Shown piece by piece: positions 23,304 to 35,284 of a DNA stretch of 64,000 nucleotides. The stretch covers positions 471,163 to 535,162 of the forward strand of contig QEOQ01000559.1 in NCBI GenBank assembly GCA_010279815.1, written 5' to 3'. Under the pieces are notes generated by a model. It saw only the letters and a program-made list of their open reading frames with translations, did no database searches and was not told where the DNA came from. Each line of letters starts with the position of its first letter. Position 1 is the stretch's first letter. Both the position numbers and the translations under genes were made by a program. The DNA is from Brachionus plicatilis (taxonomy: Eukaryota > Rotifera > Eurotatoria > Ploima > Brachionidae).

Positions 23304-24263
23304 TTTTTTAAATCATGTTTTTTGGTTTTTATATATTTTTTTTCAAATTAATTACAATTGACGAAAAAAAATATTTAGCTAAAAAAAAATAAAAATTCAC
23401 TAATTATTGACAGTTAATTAATTTTGACAATAAAAAATTATTTTGTTCATACACTTATTATTTTTTAATAGTATTTTTGTCAGAAAGTAATTATTTCTGC
23501 AATACAAGATATATTTTCTCAATTTTTTGCTTCAAAAACTTTGACAGCAAAGTTCAACTTTGACTTTTACTAAACCTTGAATTTTATTTTTTTTTTTTAT
23601 TTTTAGCTTAATAAAATTTTTTTCAACTCTTTTCTGTTCAACTAAAAATCAGCCAAAATTCTCTCATAAAAGTCTAGAAGCTCGTTGCTCCCAAAAAATA
23701 AACTTAAAAAAAAGCTTTTTTTTAATAAACAATATCAGACGCAAATCATTCTAGGTATAAGTTAAGGTAATTTATTTCAAAATTACAACACGGCAAAATT
23801 TACTCTATTAATTAAAATTCTAGATTAGAAAATTGACAATTTTTCTATTAATTCTATAAATTGAACTTACATTTCAAATAAAAAAAAAAACTAATTTTTA
23901 TTTTCAATTTTTTCGGGGTCGCTTCTAGCTACTAATAACATTGAATTAATAATTAAAAAAAAAATCAAATTTAAAAAATTTATAAATAAACTTTTAAAAA
24001 CAAAAATTCACCAAATTTCATCAGCCGTTTACCTGTTCCATATAATTCAGCTGCCAATAAACACATTTAACAAAATGTTTCATTATGTACTGAATTTGCA
24101 TAAAGATACCAAAGCAACAATTTTTACCAAAGTGACAGCTAAACCAATAACTGAGTCAAATAACAAGATTTTAATCTAAATTTACTGTTTAAAACCTTAG
24201 TTACGACAATTTAAATTTCTATAAATTCAGTAGACTATTAATTGAATTTTTTTTTAAAACTAA
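23304..24263. other. Upstream region of the membrane serine protease
   Basis: AT-rich and without a recognised gene. The promoter and any leader of the downstream protease should lie here, but no specific element can be supported. Confidence 0.35.
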
Positions 24264-25384
24264 ATGTCTAATTTAATTGAAACCAATAACACTGTTTACC
24301 CAGTGATTCCGGACACGGTAAATCCACCAACTGAAGTTTATCAGTCGAAAAATGTAGCTAAAAAGTCTAGTAAGAAAAAAAAGTTGGCCATTGGTTGTCT
24401 GATAGCGGTGGTCGTCATTATAATCATAATAATCATAGTTGTGGCGGTGGTCCTGGCTGTTTTGCGTAGTCTTGGAATAAAAAAAAAATTTTGAAATTAA
24501 AATTTTATTATTTTAAAAGTGACAAAAAAATGCCGCTATGGCGAAAAAGATGGAAAATGCATTGAATGCGGTGTGACGTTCTCTTCGAATAAAATAGTTG
24601 GTGGACAGAATGCTGGATACAAAGATTGGCCTTCAATTGTTTATCTCCAGTCTAGATACACTCAAGGAGGTAGCATATATACTTCATTTTGTGGTGGCAC
24701 TTTGGTCAACTTGGACACTGTAATTACGGCTGCACATTGCTACGACTCAAAATACACAGTAACTGTTTATCTAGGTCTCCACGACAAATCTGATCTGTCA
24801 AGTGGTGTAGCCAGATCTGTCAAATCCTACACAATTCATCCTAATTATGACTCTACAACAAAACTAAATGATATTGCCATTATCAAGCTGTCAACCAAAG
24901 TAGATCTCAACGACAGAATTCAAGTGTCATGTCTCCCAGAAGATGAATCTATTTATCCCAAGAATAATGATATCAGTGCGTACATTGCTGGATGGGGAAG
25001 GACTATAGAAGGCGCAGCAAGTTCTCCGAACATTCTTCAAGAAGCACTTATTACAGTTTATGATAGTTCAAAGTGTAGTTCGGTTTCACCAGGAACTTCG
25101 AAAGATTGGAACAAACAAATTTGTGCTGGCAAGTATTCAGGTGGTGTGGATTCATGTCAGGGTGATTCAGGTGGACCGCTGTATGTACAAGACAAAGTGG
25201 ATGATAAGAATAAATTTATTCTAAGTGGAGTGACTTCGTATGGAGTTGGATGTGCACGAGTTGGAATGCCCGGGTATTTTTTTTAATTTTAAATAAGAGA
25301 AAATTATTTTCAAACTAATTTAGAATCTATACCCGGGTCAGTGCCTATATTGATTGGATTGAAGAGAAAATGAATGAAAAATAA
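24264..25384 (+). CDS. Type II membrane-anchored trypsin-like serine protease, 3 exons
   Basis: Exons are 24264-24465, 24520-25273 and 25324-25384 (introns 54 and 50 bp, GT-AG), giving 338 aa. Residues 1-40 are cytosolic and end in a Lys/Ser cluster (KKSSKKKK). Residues 41-68 are a single very hydrophobic helix rich in Ile/Val, so the protease domain faces outside. A short Cys stem (CRYGEKDGKCIEC) precedes the activation site NK|IVGG, with Ile at about 93. The S1 peptidase triad is complete: His140 in TAAHC, Asp185 in NDIAIIKL, Ser284 in GDSGGP. Asp278 in VDSCQGDSGG is the S1-pocket Asp, predicting cleavage after Arg/Lys. The last exon supplies the YTRVSAYIDWI helix. No scavenger, LDLa or CUB domain is present in the stem, which is shorter than in most vertebrate relatives. 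Substrate is unknown. Confidence 0.9.
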
Positions 25385-25636
25385 TTTTTTTTTTATAACC
25401 AAAAATTTATTGTACTTTTTAATTTGTTGATTAGATAAAGGATTTATTTAAAAGCTTTTTAAGAATTTGCTTTTGATCTGTACGAAATAATGAAGAATTT
25501 TAAAAATCATCAACTTATTTTTTAATTTTTAAAATATTTTGTTTTCCTCCCAACTTAGATGTGATGAAGTATCAAAAATTATTTTTTTTGTAGACTGAAA
25601 AATTGATCAATTTTATTTAGACCAATTTTATTTATT

Positions 25637-25926
25637 AAAAAATTGGATTCGAAGAATGCAGTAATTGAGAATTAGCTAAAATAAAAGTCGATCATTTAGT
25701 TTTTAATTCTAGAGACTAATAATAATTTTTTTTTAAAATATTTTATATTAAATATATTTTATAAATTTAATATGTTTTTTAAAATTTTTTTTATCGTAAT
25801 AAAAAAATTAGATTAAATAAACGTAAATTAATAATTTTTGTAATAAGTTAAAAAAGGCTTTTTTAAGAAATATTTAAATTATTTTAGCTAATTCTCAATT
25901 TCTGCATTCTTCGAATCCAATTTTTT
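25637..25926. mobile_element. MITE with 48-bp inverted ends
   Basis: Left AAAAAATTGGATTCGAAGAA and onward to GCTAAAATAA is repeated inverted at 25879-25926 with one or two mismatches. The 190-bp centre is AT-rich without an ORF. No clear target duplication was seen. Confidence 0.65.
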
Positions 25927-26220
25927 GACTGAAAGTAATTTAGAAAATTTTGGTAAAAATGAGTAAAAATTTGGAAAAAAGTTTATAATCAGAATTAAAG
26001 ATAATAATTATATATTAAATTATTAAATTTTTATCTTTTTTATTAAGAAAACTGAATTTTTTTTTAATTGGAAAAAAACTTCTTAAATACTTCTTAAGTT
26101 CTTTAAATTAAATACTTTTCAGTATTTTTAATTTTAATAAACGATTTATAAGATAATGATGTTATATGAAAAAAAATTATGAATGGAATCAGAAAAATGT
26201 TGTTTTGATATTTTGAATTA

Positions 26221-26659
26221 CAGTGCTGCTACGATACCTTGAATTCACCATATTTTACGTAAATTATGGTAAATTCACAATATTTTACCATATTTGCCGT
26301 AAAATAATGATAATTACCATAAATTACCCATAATTATTGTAAAAATCAGTGAACAAAAAAAATCCGAAATTTATCGAAAAAAAACAATTTTCATGAAAAA
26401 ATTTTTTTTTGAATTTTTGAAAAAAGTAAAAAAAAATAAAATTTGATTGAATTTTTTGACAAAAATTGGCGTAAATTTCGGTAATTTTTAATAAAAAAAA
26501 AGTTGAAAATAATTATCGGTATTTTACGATAATTATCGTTATTTTATGAAAAATACCCTTTTTTAGATTACCATATTTTATGGTAAATATGGTAAAATAT
26601 CGTGAATTTATCATAATTTTCGTAAAATATGGTGATTTCAAGGTATCGTAGCAGCACTG
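26221..26659. mobile_element. Tc1/mariner-like palindromic MITE (CAGTGCTGCTACGATACC)
   Basis: The ends CAGTGCTGCTACGATACCTT are perfect inverted repeats, flanked by TA on both sides (26219-26220, 26660-26661). The arms extend inward with many TTTACGTAAA/TTTTACCATA-type words. There is no ORF. Relatives are 35285 and 38266 (arms) and the one-ended copy 50125-50390. The CAGTGCTG start and TA duplication are typical of Tc1/mariner elements. Confidence 0.8.
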
Positions 26660-29600
26660 TAATATTTTTTTATTTTTTAGCCTTTAAAACCGAACGATTA
26701 GTTTTAATGAATTTTATGCTTTTTCAAAAGTTGCACCATTATGAAAATTTAAGCCAGGTCATCTTAAAAAAGTCTTTATGCATTAGTTTAATATAAACTA
26801 ATTAATCAATATAAATTTATTAATTTATTTTTAAAAAATTAACTTCCAAGAAGAAGAAGTATAATATGAAAAATTTTATAGTTATAAAAATGATAGGAGA
26901 AAAAAAAATTTAAAAGCACGAGTATAAATTTAATAATGCTCAAAAGAAAAATCTGAATTTATCTTTCTGCTTCGAATGTCAAGCTCCAAAAAGTTGATAA
27001 TAATACCTTTTATCACTTATATTATAAATATACCTTTAATTTCCAAGTGATTTTCAAAATAATTTTTGCAGTTAAAAGACATGGTCCCAATTAAATTATC
27101 TGGGAATTTTTCTCTTAATTTATTTTGTAATTAATGAGTATTCTTGAAAAAAATTTAAAAAAACCTTATGATAAGATGTTTTTTAATTTTTTTTAAAGGT
27201 GATTTCGTTCGTTATTCAAAAATGATGACTGATCTAACTATTAAAATAAATTATTTAAAATAAAGCATTAAAAACATTTTATTGAACTTTTTATTTTTAT
27301 TAACACAGTTTTACCAAAATTTTCTTACATATGTAATTTTTCAAAAAATGACGTAAATTTACCAAAAACCCTAGTATCAAATGAGCACTGTACTAAAAAA
27401 TAAAATTAATAATTTTTATCTTACGACTAAGATTGAAAGTTGCTTTTGCAAAATTCAAACTTATGCACCTTCTTACCTCATAAACAATAGTTTCATTTTG
27501 TGTTAAATGAAACCAACACATTAAACTATTTTTACTTAAATATAATTAATTAAAAATAATTATTTGTTTGTTTTGTCCTGAGTTAAAGTTTCTTCAGATT
27601 ATAAAAAAAATATTTTAAATTTTCCATTTCAGTATATTTTTGTTAAAATGACGAAATGGAAATGAAAATTTATTTAAACCTTGAAATAATTTGATACTAA
27701 TAAAAACGAATGAATGGAAAAGCTGAAGAAGACGGCGCATTTACATTACATTTACAGTATTTTCGATGTAAATTCATTAAATACAAATTCAGATAAAAAT
27801 CAGGTTGTGTTCAATTTTGAATCTCAATTCAAAGAACCTAACCAAAGATTTTAATAATGAATTTGTATTTTAAATAAAATTTGGTTATGGTTAACAATTT
27901 TTTGTTTAACATGAAATTATTCCAATGTATTTAAATTTTTTGACACTCTTTTAAATAACAATTACTAAGAGAAAAAAGAGAAAGCTATTCATTAAAAGTA
28001 ATGAATTAAGATTTTTTTGTGATGGGATCAAATTGCAACAAGACTAAAGACTTAAGAGTCAAATTTTTGGTTTAAATTTAAAAGGTTGTTTTTAAATTGT
28101 TTTGTTATGCAACAAAAAATAAAATATCCAACAAATTTTCAGGTATTTTTATTCATAATCACTTAAATCAAACTAATAGAGGATTATAATGAATATACGA
28201 TAATGAATTTTTGATATAGAATTTTGATGAATCCAAAAACTATTATTAAGTATGTTTTTTAAAATTGTTTTTAGCCGGATGAATTGTAAAACCAAAACAA
28301 TTTAAAAAGTAAAAGGAAACTAAAAGCTCTGGTAAATTCTTTATACTTAATTTAATTGAAAAATATTCATTTGACTTTATTTAAATGAATATAAAAAAGT
28401 TATGCATTATTTATAAATATGTAAAAGTTATGTGTTATTAATAGTTTTTAAGGAATATAATAAACACATTTGATTTCTTTGAACTGATAATTATGAAATA
28501 ATTTAGTAATGAGAAACAATATTTTTTTTTTTTTATTATTTTTTCATTGACTATAAGAAATTGTTTTAATTACAAAAAATGGAATAAAAAAAAAATTTTT
28601 TATTTAAGAATTTTATTTAAATTACTGTTTTCAATGTGATAAATAAAAATGATAAAAAATTTGGTTAAAAAAATAAAAGAAGTTTTAGACAAATTTTATT
28701 GTGATAATTCAATTATTTTATTTTTATACCTTTTTAGTTTTCTTTTCTTTAAATCTGTTCCAATATTTTGTATCCGTACGCATCTAAACAAAACAAGCTA
28801 AAAAACAAATTAATTTAATCGAAAAATTTAACGAATTATTTGTACAATTTAATTTAGGAAAGGTATTAGACAAATTAAATTTTTTAAAGATAATTTTTAT
28901 ACCAAATTCGCTCAGTCGAATTATTTAGCCTAATTTTCTTAGTCAAATCTTAAATTCTTTCGAAAGTATTTAAAGATTAAAAGTAGTGACTTAAATTTAT
29001 ATGAATTTGCCTAAAATTTTTAAAAAAAATTTTAATTTTTTATAAGTTTTAAAGTAGTTTAAGTATTTTTTTAAGTATTTGCGAAAATTAATATAAATTC
29101 TCTTCGATTTATGTACAGTCATCCTTCGATTATGTCACGGTGTTTGTTGCAGCCAAAAATGGGGATATAATCAGATTGGGACATAATAAAAAAAATTTGA
29201 TTTATAGAATTTATTACATTTACTCTTACAAAAACATAATTATTTATTAAATAACAAAACGGAATAAAATAATTTGAATAAAACATTAACTAAGAAAATT
29301 TGTAAATTGAAATTGTTATATCAAAAATTTTAAATTTGAATAAAAAAAATTCAAATTTAAAATTCAACCTTAAATTCTAAGGATCATCTCTTTTCGTAAG
29401 TTCTGATTAAGTAAACTATTTTATTATTATATACATGTTTATTCTAATTTTAACATGAATAAGCATAATTTTTTTTTCGTTTTTATTCATTAATTCACTT
29501 TAAAAAAATAAAACCATATGAATTGTTGAAAAAATCATGTTTTAATATTTACATTGAAAAAGAAATTTGGACTAACAATTTTATTTTTTCTTTAATAAAA

Positions 29601-29880
29601 TAATTTATGACTTACAATTATATATTTTAATTCGTTTTTTGAAAAAAGTCAAGACTTGTCATTTTTTGAAAAAAAGTTCAAGTTCAAGTCAAACTTTGAC
29701 TTGTTTTTGACTTCTTCAGACTTTTTTTTGTTGACTTTTATAAAAGTCTGATTTTGATATTTTAATATATTTTGTACAAAATTTCAAAAAATTGAAAAAA
29801 ATTTTTTAAACAAAAATTTTAAAAATATTAAAATTTTAAATTATTTACATTTTGCCAATAGAGCAGCATTATGGACATTT
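26660..29880. other. Gene-free AT-rich DNA
   Basis: No gene was recognised in about 3.2 kb. At 29116-29200 there is a single-ended ACAGTCATCCTTCGATTATG stretch with GGGGATATAATCAGATTGGG, resembling one end of a Tc1/mariner-like element (compare 47199). The segment 29640-29760 is rich in AAGTCAAG/CTTGACTT words that recur at 30270, 43620 and 48600. Confidence 0.4.
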
Positions 29881-30210
29881 AAGGTTCTAAATTTCAAACC
29901 GGTCTACCATGGCTATTGATTCGGTTTCCACTGGTTATTAGACTGGTGGAAGGTTATAAATAAGGTTTCGAATCAAGAAATATCGAATATCCGACTAAAT
30001 TTTGCACTTGCTACCTTACTAATTATTCTTTCATTCCTAAACTGTTCAACACTTAAAAAAATTCATTTTTACAACTTAATTGTTTATGCTGACGATATTA
30101 AGCTCATTAATCCGGTCAGTATACTTTTAAAGTTCCTAATAGATATTAGCGGGAATTTTGGAGGCTAAAATTTAATCCTAAAAAGTCAAAAATCATTGAT
30201 TTTGATCATC
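29881..30210 (+). pseudogene. LINE reverse-transcriptase fragments
   Basis: Two joined scraps are visible. First (29905-30050) is a copy of the LINE tail seen at 14.5 kb (GGTTTCGAATCAAGAAATATCG). Second (30080-30200) encodes LIVYADDIKLINPV, the catalytic YADD box of a reverse transcriptase. A frameshift follows, then KFNPKKSKII. The order of parts is not that of an intact element, so this is a rearranged remnant. Confidence 0.55.
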
Positions 30211-30264
30211 TTCTTTTTTTAAATGATTTATAAATAAATGATCTTAGATTATTTTTTTTTTTTA

Positions 30265-30420
30265 AAGTATTTTGACTTGACTTGAAAAATTATTTTTAAA
30301 AATAAATCTTTTGACGTTTCATCTAGTTATTAAGGCGGCCATTTTTATTTCAAGTCTTTGAAATGACTTAAAAATGACTTTTTTTTCTGACTTTTGTGCA
30401 AGTCGCACAAAATGATAAAA
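30265..30420. repeat. AAGTCAAG-rich dispersed repeat
   Basis: TTTTGACTTGACTTGAAAAA, then ATCTAGTTATTAAGGCGGCC and a GACTTTTGTGCAAGTCGC end, match the sequence flanking the element at 43852-44738. This copy lacks that insertion and is a diverged paralogue of its target site. Confidence 0.65.
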
Positions 30421-30497
30421 CGAACAGAAAAAAATGTTAAAAATTGAACAACTTTTTTTCTAAATGTTTTAACTTAATTCTCTATAAATGCAACTTA

Positions 30498-30653
30498 GTG
30501 CAACATTCAAAGTTGCATCAAATATCAAGGTCTGCTAAATTTGCAGAGTTTAGCAGAAGTTAAATTTCGATATGATCGAGCGTGCTGCATTTTGCAGAGA
30601 TTTTGCACATCATTAGCAGAATTTTACAGTTGATGCAACTTTGAATGTTGCAC
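30498..30653. mobile_element. Small palindromic MITE (GTGCAACATTCAAAGTTGCA)
   Basis: The first 24 bp, GTGCAACATTCAAAGTTGCA and onward, are repeated inverted at the right end. The 108-bp interior is rich in TGCAGA words. There is no ORF and no convincing target duplication. Confidence 0.6.
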
Positions 30654-31322
30654 CATTCTGCCTTCACAGAATTAATTTTAAACTTTTAGAAAAAAAGTTA
30701 TTTAATTTTTTGAACTTCACAAATCATCAGGGATCTTAAAAATTCTTAAGATTTCAAAATTTGATCAACTTTATCTTTTTCGAAAACTATCATTTATTAA
30801 AAAATAGTCACTTAGCTCTTTTATTTAAAGCTCATAGCTGAAAAACTAAAAAATATGTTTTTTCTGGTAAAATTCTCCGATATTTATATTGTTATTGACT
30901 ATTGACAGAAACCACTTATCAAAAGAGATTAAATTTTTACTATTTCAGAGAAAAATTATTAAAAAATTATTAATCCAGATAATTTTGATAGATGCTTCAT
31001 TAGCTATTTTTGGGTGAATAATGTTTCAGATAAAAATTTTAAATTACTCGTTCACAGTAACTTATCTAAAACAGCTAAGCCATTGATCAGATCTACAAAG
31101 ACAGTAGTCGATACAATTAAAAAAATTGAATAAAAAAAACATCAGAAAAATACTTTTAAAACTTAATAAGATAAATTTAGTAAACTTTTGGAAAAATTTT
31201 GACCAAGAGCTCCAAAATAAATTTACATTTTTTTTGTAATAATGTAGAGATTTTAATAATCTATAAAACGCTTTCAAAAAAAGGTATTTTTATTTTTTTA
31301 AAGTTTTTTCAGCTATGAGCTT

Positions 31323-31535
31323 TTAAAAAAATTTACTTGTAAAAATAGAAAATAAAATATTTTTTATTGGTCTTCCACAGTTACGTTTCTCTGTTAGGGC
31401 CTTTTTTCGGCGGCCTCTTTTCGAATTTTTCTCAATGTTAAGATCCAGGGTCGGTAATTCTAAAAATTTTAATTCATATCCAATACCAATCACATGCTTG
31501 CATATAAAAATTTTTTCCAATATTGACAACTGCAA
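31323..31535 (-). pseudogene. MULE transposase SWIM/C-terminal fragment
   Basis: A minus-strand frame reads FICKHVIGIGYELKFLELPT followed by NSKRGRRKKAL. This is the CKH half of a SWIM zinc finger plus the GR-x-x-KKAL tail of Mutator-like transposases (compare CKHIIAI...GRPPLAKKAL at 42.3 kb). The upstream CxC pair is mutated (SWYLQLSILEK), so it is inactive. Confidence 0.6.
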
Positions 31536-32160
31536 ATACCAACTCCCAAGTCTCTCGATAAGTCAAATTCTAAGAGCATTTTTATTGTAATTTTACGCTA
31601 AATTAATGTAATGAGTAATGTGGTAATAAGTTGTTTGTCAATTTGTTTTTTTTCTTAATCGATAAGATGAGAATAAAAAAAATTAATTTTTCATTTTTGT
31701 AATTTTTGGAAAGTTTAATCAAAATTCATTGCTTTAATTGAACTCAAAAATAAATAAAGTACAAATTAAAACTAACTTTATTTTTGAAATTAAAGTCAAA
31801 GTCAGAGGTTTGGTGAAATCAAATTGAACAAAAATTCTTTCTTTTTTTCTGAATTAAAATTAAAGTTAGTAAAAAATACTTTTCACCATTTTGCACCATT
31901 TTTTACATAAAATAATTTTTTTCATGCTAAAATAAGACGAACAATAAAACATCAATAAGATTTAAATTGATCATTGATTTTATTTATACAAAAAAATTAA
32001 TTTAAAGTCTATGAGTAGGACTTTAATTTGGGACTTTTATACAACTCTGGTTCTTTAAAAAAAGCTCTTGTTGTCAATTGACGTTAAACGTGAGACTTAA
32101 GGCATCTTTTCAAATGAAAAAAAAAAGAAGAATTATTGTATTTCTTAGAAAAAATTTATC

Positions 32161-32500
32161 TATGCCAATATTGCTTCTTTTTGGACTAGAAATTTGTTTA
32201 AAAAAGAAAGGATGCGTGAAACGAAAGTACTAATGAGAACTAAAGAGAAGCAAGACAAATAGTTAAATATTTTATTTGAAGTCTGTGCATAAAAAATTCT
32301 AATGAGCCAACAAAACAAAAATAATAAATATCTTTCAAAAAATTATTTCTATTATTTCCAAGTCTCACTTATTTAGTTCATACAAAGCAACAAAAAGAAA
32401 AAGAAAAAAACGAGAAGCAGCCCACCAACCATCTAATCATCTAACCAAGGTGCCTACCAATTATGAACTGATAAACAGTGATGACTACAAACTCTTTTTT
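32161..32500 (+). pseudogene. Truncated duplicate of the Slimb 5' region
   Basis: This stretch matches 38690-39090, immediately upstream of and including the start of the beta-TrCP gene. Shared blocks are GCCAATATTGCTTC, AAAGAAAGGATGCGTGAAA, AAAAAATTCTAATGAGCCAA, CCAAGTCTCACTTATTTAGT and ACCAACCATCTAA. At 32481 an ATG opens a frame whose first six codons (MTTNSF) parallel MTTDSF of the real gene; homology then stops in AT-rich DNA. It lacks the (TG)n tract present at 38879. It is a partial duplication about 6.5 kb upstream, same orientation, and could be an unused promoter copy. Confidence 0.75.
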
Positions 32501-33164
32501 TATTTATTTGTATGAAAATATATTAAAATGTCACATATTATGTGTAAAAAAAAATTTCACGTAAATTTTTTTATTTGTATTAGAAAATTAATGTCTTTAA
32601 AAAATATAAAAGAAACTTAATAAAATATTAAATGTCAAAAGAAAATATTGACTAAAAGTCAGAAAGCCAAAGAGTTATTAAGACAATTGAGTCTGTCACA
32701 CTGGGAGCAGTAATATGTTCTTATTGTCAAATTATCAGACTAACACTCGTTCTGCTTTGCCGATCGCCAAAATTTTAATATATTAAATAAAAGACAATTA
32801 ATTTATCTTTAGGACTCAAAATATATTTTAACGACAGGTTATATTTTTTAGGATTTTTAATATACATATAATACATATAAGACGTATTAAATATTTATGT
32901 AATAAATAATTCCTATTTAAGAATTAATTCTTTGTTTTTTCATGAAACAGGTTAATTAGTGTGCTGTTTTATTTAAATTTTTATAAGTTTTTTTTTTAAT
33001 ATTTTTTTTCTTAATTCTCCACAAGGAGGTTAGTTAAATTTATAAATGAATACTTTTGTGTCACAAAATCAAAATTCGAGGAGTACAGTACTAAAAACAA
33101 GTTCTTGTTGTCAATTGACGTTGAAAGTGACTCTTGAGGCATAACTTGTCAAATAAAAAAAGGT

Positions 33165-33335
33165 TTTGTGAATTTTAGTAAAAAAAACAAAAAAAATATT
33201 AAAAATGCCAAAGCTTAAGTTCTAAAAGACCTAAACATGTTTTGTAAACTATAGTAGCTGATAAATCCTCTGTTTATATAATAAAACTTCCAAAATTCAC
33301 AATTTTCTGAATTTTACAGGATCAGTATAATCAAT
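33165..33335. repeat. Foldback-repeat arm (TGTGAATTTTAGTA...)
   Basis: TTGTGAATTTTAGTAAAAAA, AATGCCAAAGCTTAAGTTCT and AAACATGTTTTGTAAACTAT are a diverged copy of the arms at 47738 and 48120. An inverted copy lies at 34921-35025, so 33165-35025 may be one large, decayed foldback element. Confidence 0.5.
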
Positions 33336-33339
33336 TTCA

Positions 33340-33610
33340 TGGTTAGTCAACAGGCTAGTGCGCTTATCGTAGTTGGCTGATTAACACTTCATTTATTTAA
33401 TTTAAATGAATTTTTTTAATATTTAAAATTAAATTTTTATAAAATTAAAAAAAAAAACAAATGAATTATTTTTTATGAAAACAAAAAAAAAACATTGATT
33501 AATTTATAAAAATTTTTTTACAAAGTCAATAAAGATCAAATTGATATTATTGTAAATTAATAGCTTGAATGCTGCATATTTCAGCATTGATCTTTTGATC
33601 ACAAAGCTAT
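33340..33610 (+). repeat. Interspersed repeat, copy 1 (GGTTAGTCAACAGGCTAGTG)
   Basis: It starts near GGTTAGTCAACAGGCTAGTG and runs through CTGATTAACACTTCATTTAT to ATTGATCTTTTGATCACAAAGC. The same order of blocks occurs at 37532-37830, and a diverged start occurs at about 41130. It is non-coding and probably a SINE-like or MITE family. Confidence 0.6.
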
Positions 33611-34706
33611 TTATCAATCTAGAACAGACTTGCGCAAAAGTTTAACTATTTTAATTCTTTTATTTTCTTTTATTTTTTTTATATGAGAGATTTTTTTTAA
33701 TAATAATTGTTTATATTTAATGGGAAGATTCTTCTCAGAAAATTTATTGCACAAAAATTTAAAGTTTATTTGGCAATAAAAAATAAAGGCAAACTATTAT
33801 GTTCGATTAAGGATTAACAAAATTTTTTTCCGTTTAGAATTTTCTTCCTATTTAAGAAAACTTGATTATTTTTTATTATTAAATGTTTAGTCAAATCTTT
33901 GGTATGCAGTATTTTTTTAAATTTTTTTCAATTAGATCGTTTCAATTCAGAAAAACTTTAACTATAAGAAATGTACTTTGAATACAAAAACTACATAAAA
34001 ATTGTATGGCAAGCATCTAATAGTTAAAAGGCTATTTTGATTATATGTCTTACCATTGTCCATATTTTTACATGATGTAAAAATAAAGAAGTCAGCTGTT
34101 CACTTGGAATAAATATCTTTGATGATTATTACAAATGAAACCAAAAAAAAACTAAATAAAAATTTTAAATTCCTTACTATAAAGTAAAGCCTATTTTCCA
34201 AGTTGTTTACACTAAAATCGGTTCTCTAATTTATATAATAATATACCAACTTTATTCTTATATAAAAAGTTTACTAAAGCTAATTTCCAGTCGTCTAGAA
34301 TCCTTTTCATATTAAATTAAATTCCTTATTTTTTGAAAATGTAAAAAAAAAATTTAAAGAAAAATTTTTTTTAACAGATTCGGGTCAGCTCAGAATGGAT
34401 CAAAGTCCTTCTTTTCAGTCCATCGTAAATAATATTTTGTTTTACAATTTATAAGACGAATAAAAAAAATTATTTCTGCATTAAAATAAAAAAAGTTTAG
34501 AAAAAAAAAAAAATTAAATTTCAACTTAGCATAATTTTAATATTGATACAATAATTATGAATATTTTTACATGGAAATTTGAATTAAAGTTGAATCTAGT
34601 TTAATTTGATATATAATAATTGTTATAAAATAGAAATTAGAATTTTTAGAAAAAATATAATCTAAAAATAATAAGAAAAAAAGAAGAAATTGTAGATTTT
34701 GTGTGT
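33611..34706. other. Gene-free AT-rich DNA
   Basis: No gene was recognised. Confidence 0.4.
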
Positions 34707-34898
34707 TTATTTAGTCGATTGCGGGCTCAAGCATTTGGATTTTTTCAAATAAAGGCATTCATTTAAGAGTTTAAGTGGAATATATATCTCAGGAATACAT
34801 TTCAAAATTTGTGAGTATATTCCATGTAAACCATGTGAGCTAGAAGAGGGTAATTCATCCAGAGCATTTTTAATATCATCAAAAGTGAACTCATGGAA
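34707..34898 (-). pseudogene. LINE reverse-transcriptase N-terminal fragment
   Basis: The minus-strand frame reads FTFDDIKNALDELPSSSSHG then IYSQILKCIPEIYIPLKLLNE. This is the start of a LINE reverse transcriptase domain, where families have a GxDG box; here that is GLHG. It is cut off after CLSPQSTK and is a remnant. Confidence 0.55.
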
Positions 34899-34920
34899 TG
34901 AAAAAGCTGAAGTATATTGG

Positions 34921-35025
34921 TGATACAAGAGACGTATCAGTTGCTAGAATTTACAGAACATGTTTTGATTTTGAGAACTTGAGCTTTGGTATTTTAAATA
35001 TTTTTTTTGTACCAAAATTCACAAT
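34921..35025. repeat. Foldback-repeat arm, inverted copy
   Basis: GTATCAGTTGCTAGAATTTA, CAGAACATGTTTTG and GTACCAAAATTCACAATG are the inverted counterpart of 33165-33260 and match 48115-48222. Confidence 0.5.
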
Positions 35026-35284
35026 GACAAAAAAAAAAAAAATTTGCTTGAGAAAAATTTATCTTTGCCAATATTATTATTTATTTATTTCTAGTGCCGA
35101 GGCCGTTTTCCAACCACTTTCTCAACGTCCCGTTAAAAAAAGGTGACGTTGTATTCCTAAATTATTTAGATTTTGTCTTAAATTTTTTTGAACGAATAAA
35201 AACCATAAATGTACAAATGATATCAAAAACATAAAATAAATATAAAATAAGATACAAAATTTTAGATTAACGTTAAAATCCTTA

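Noticed and set aside
31062..31277. 71-codon minus-strand ORF
   Set aside because: Low-complexity Phe/Leu/Lys translation of AT-rich DNA with no motif.
34898..35146. 82-codon plus-strand ORF
   Set aside because: Runs through the foldback arm and poly(A) sequence; no coding motif.
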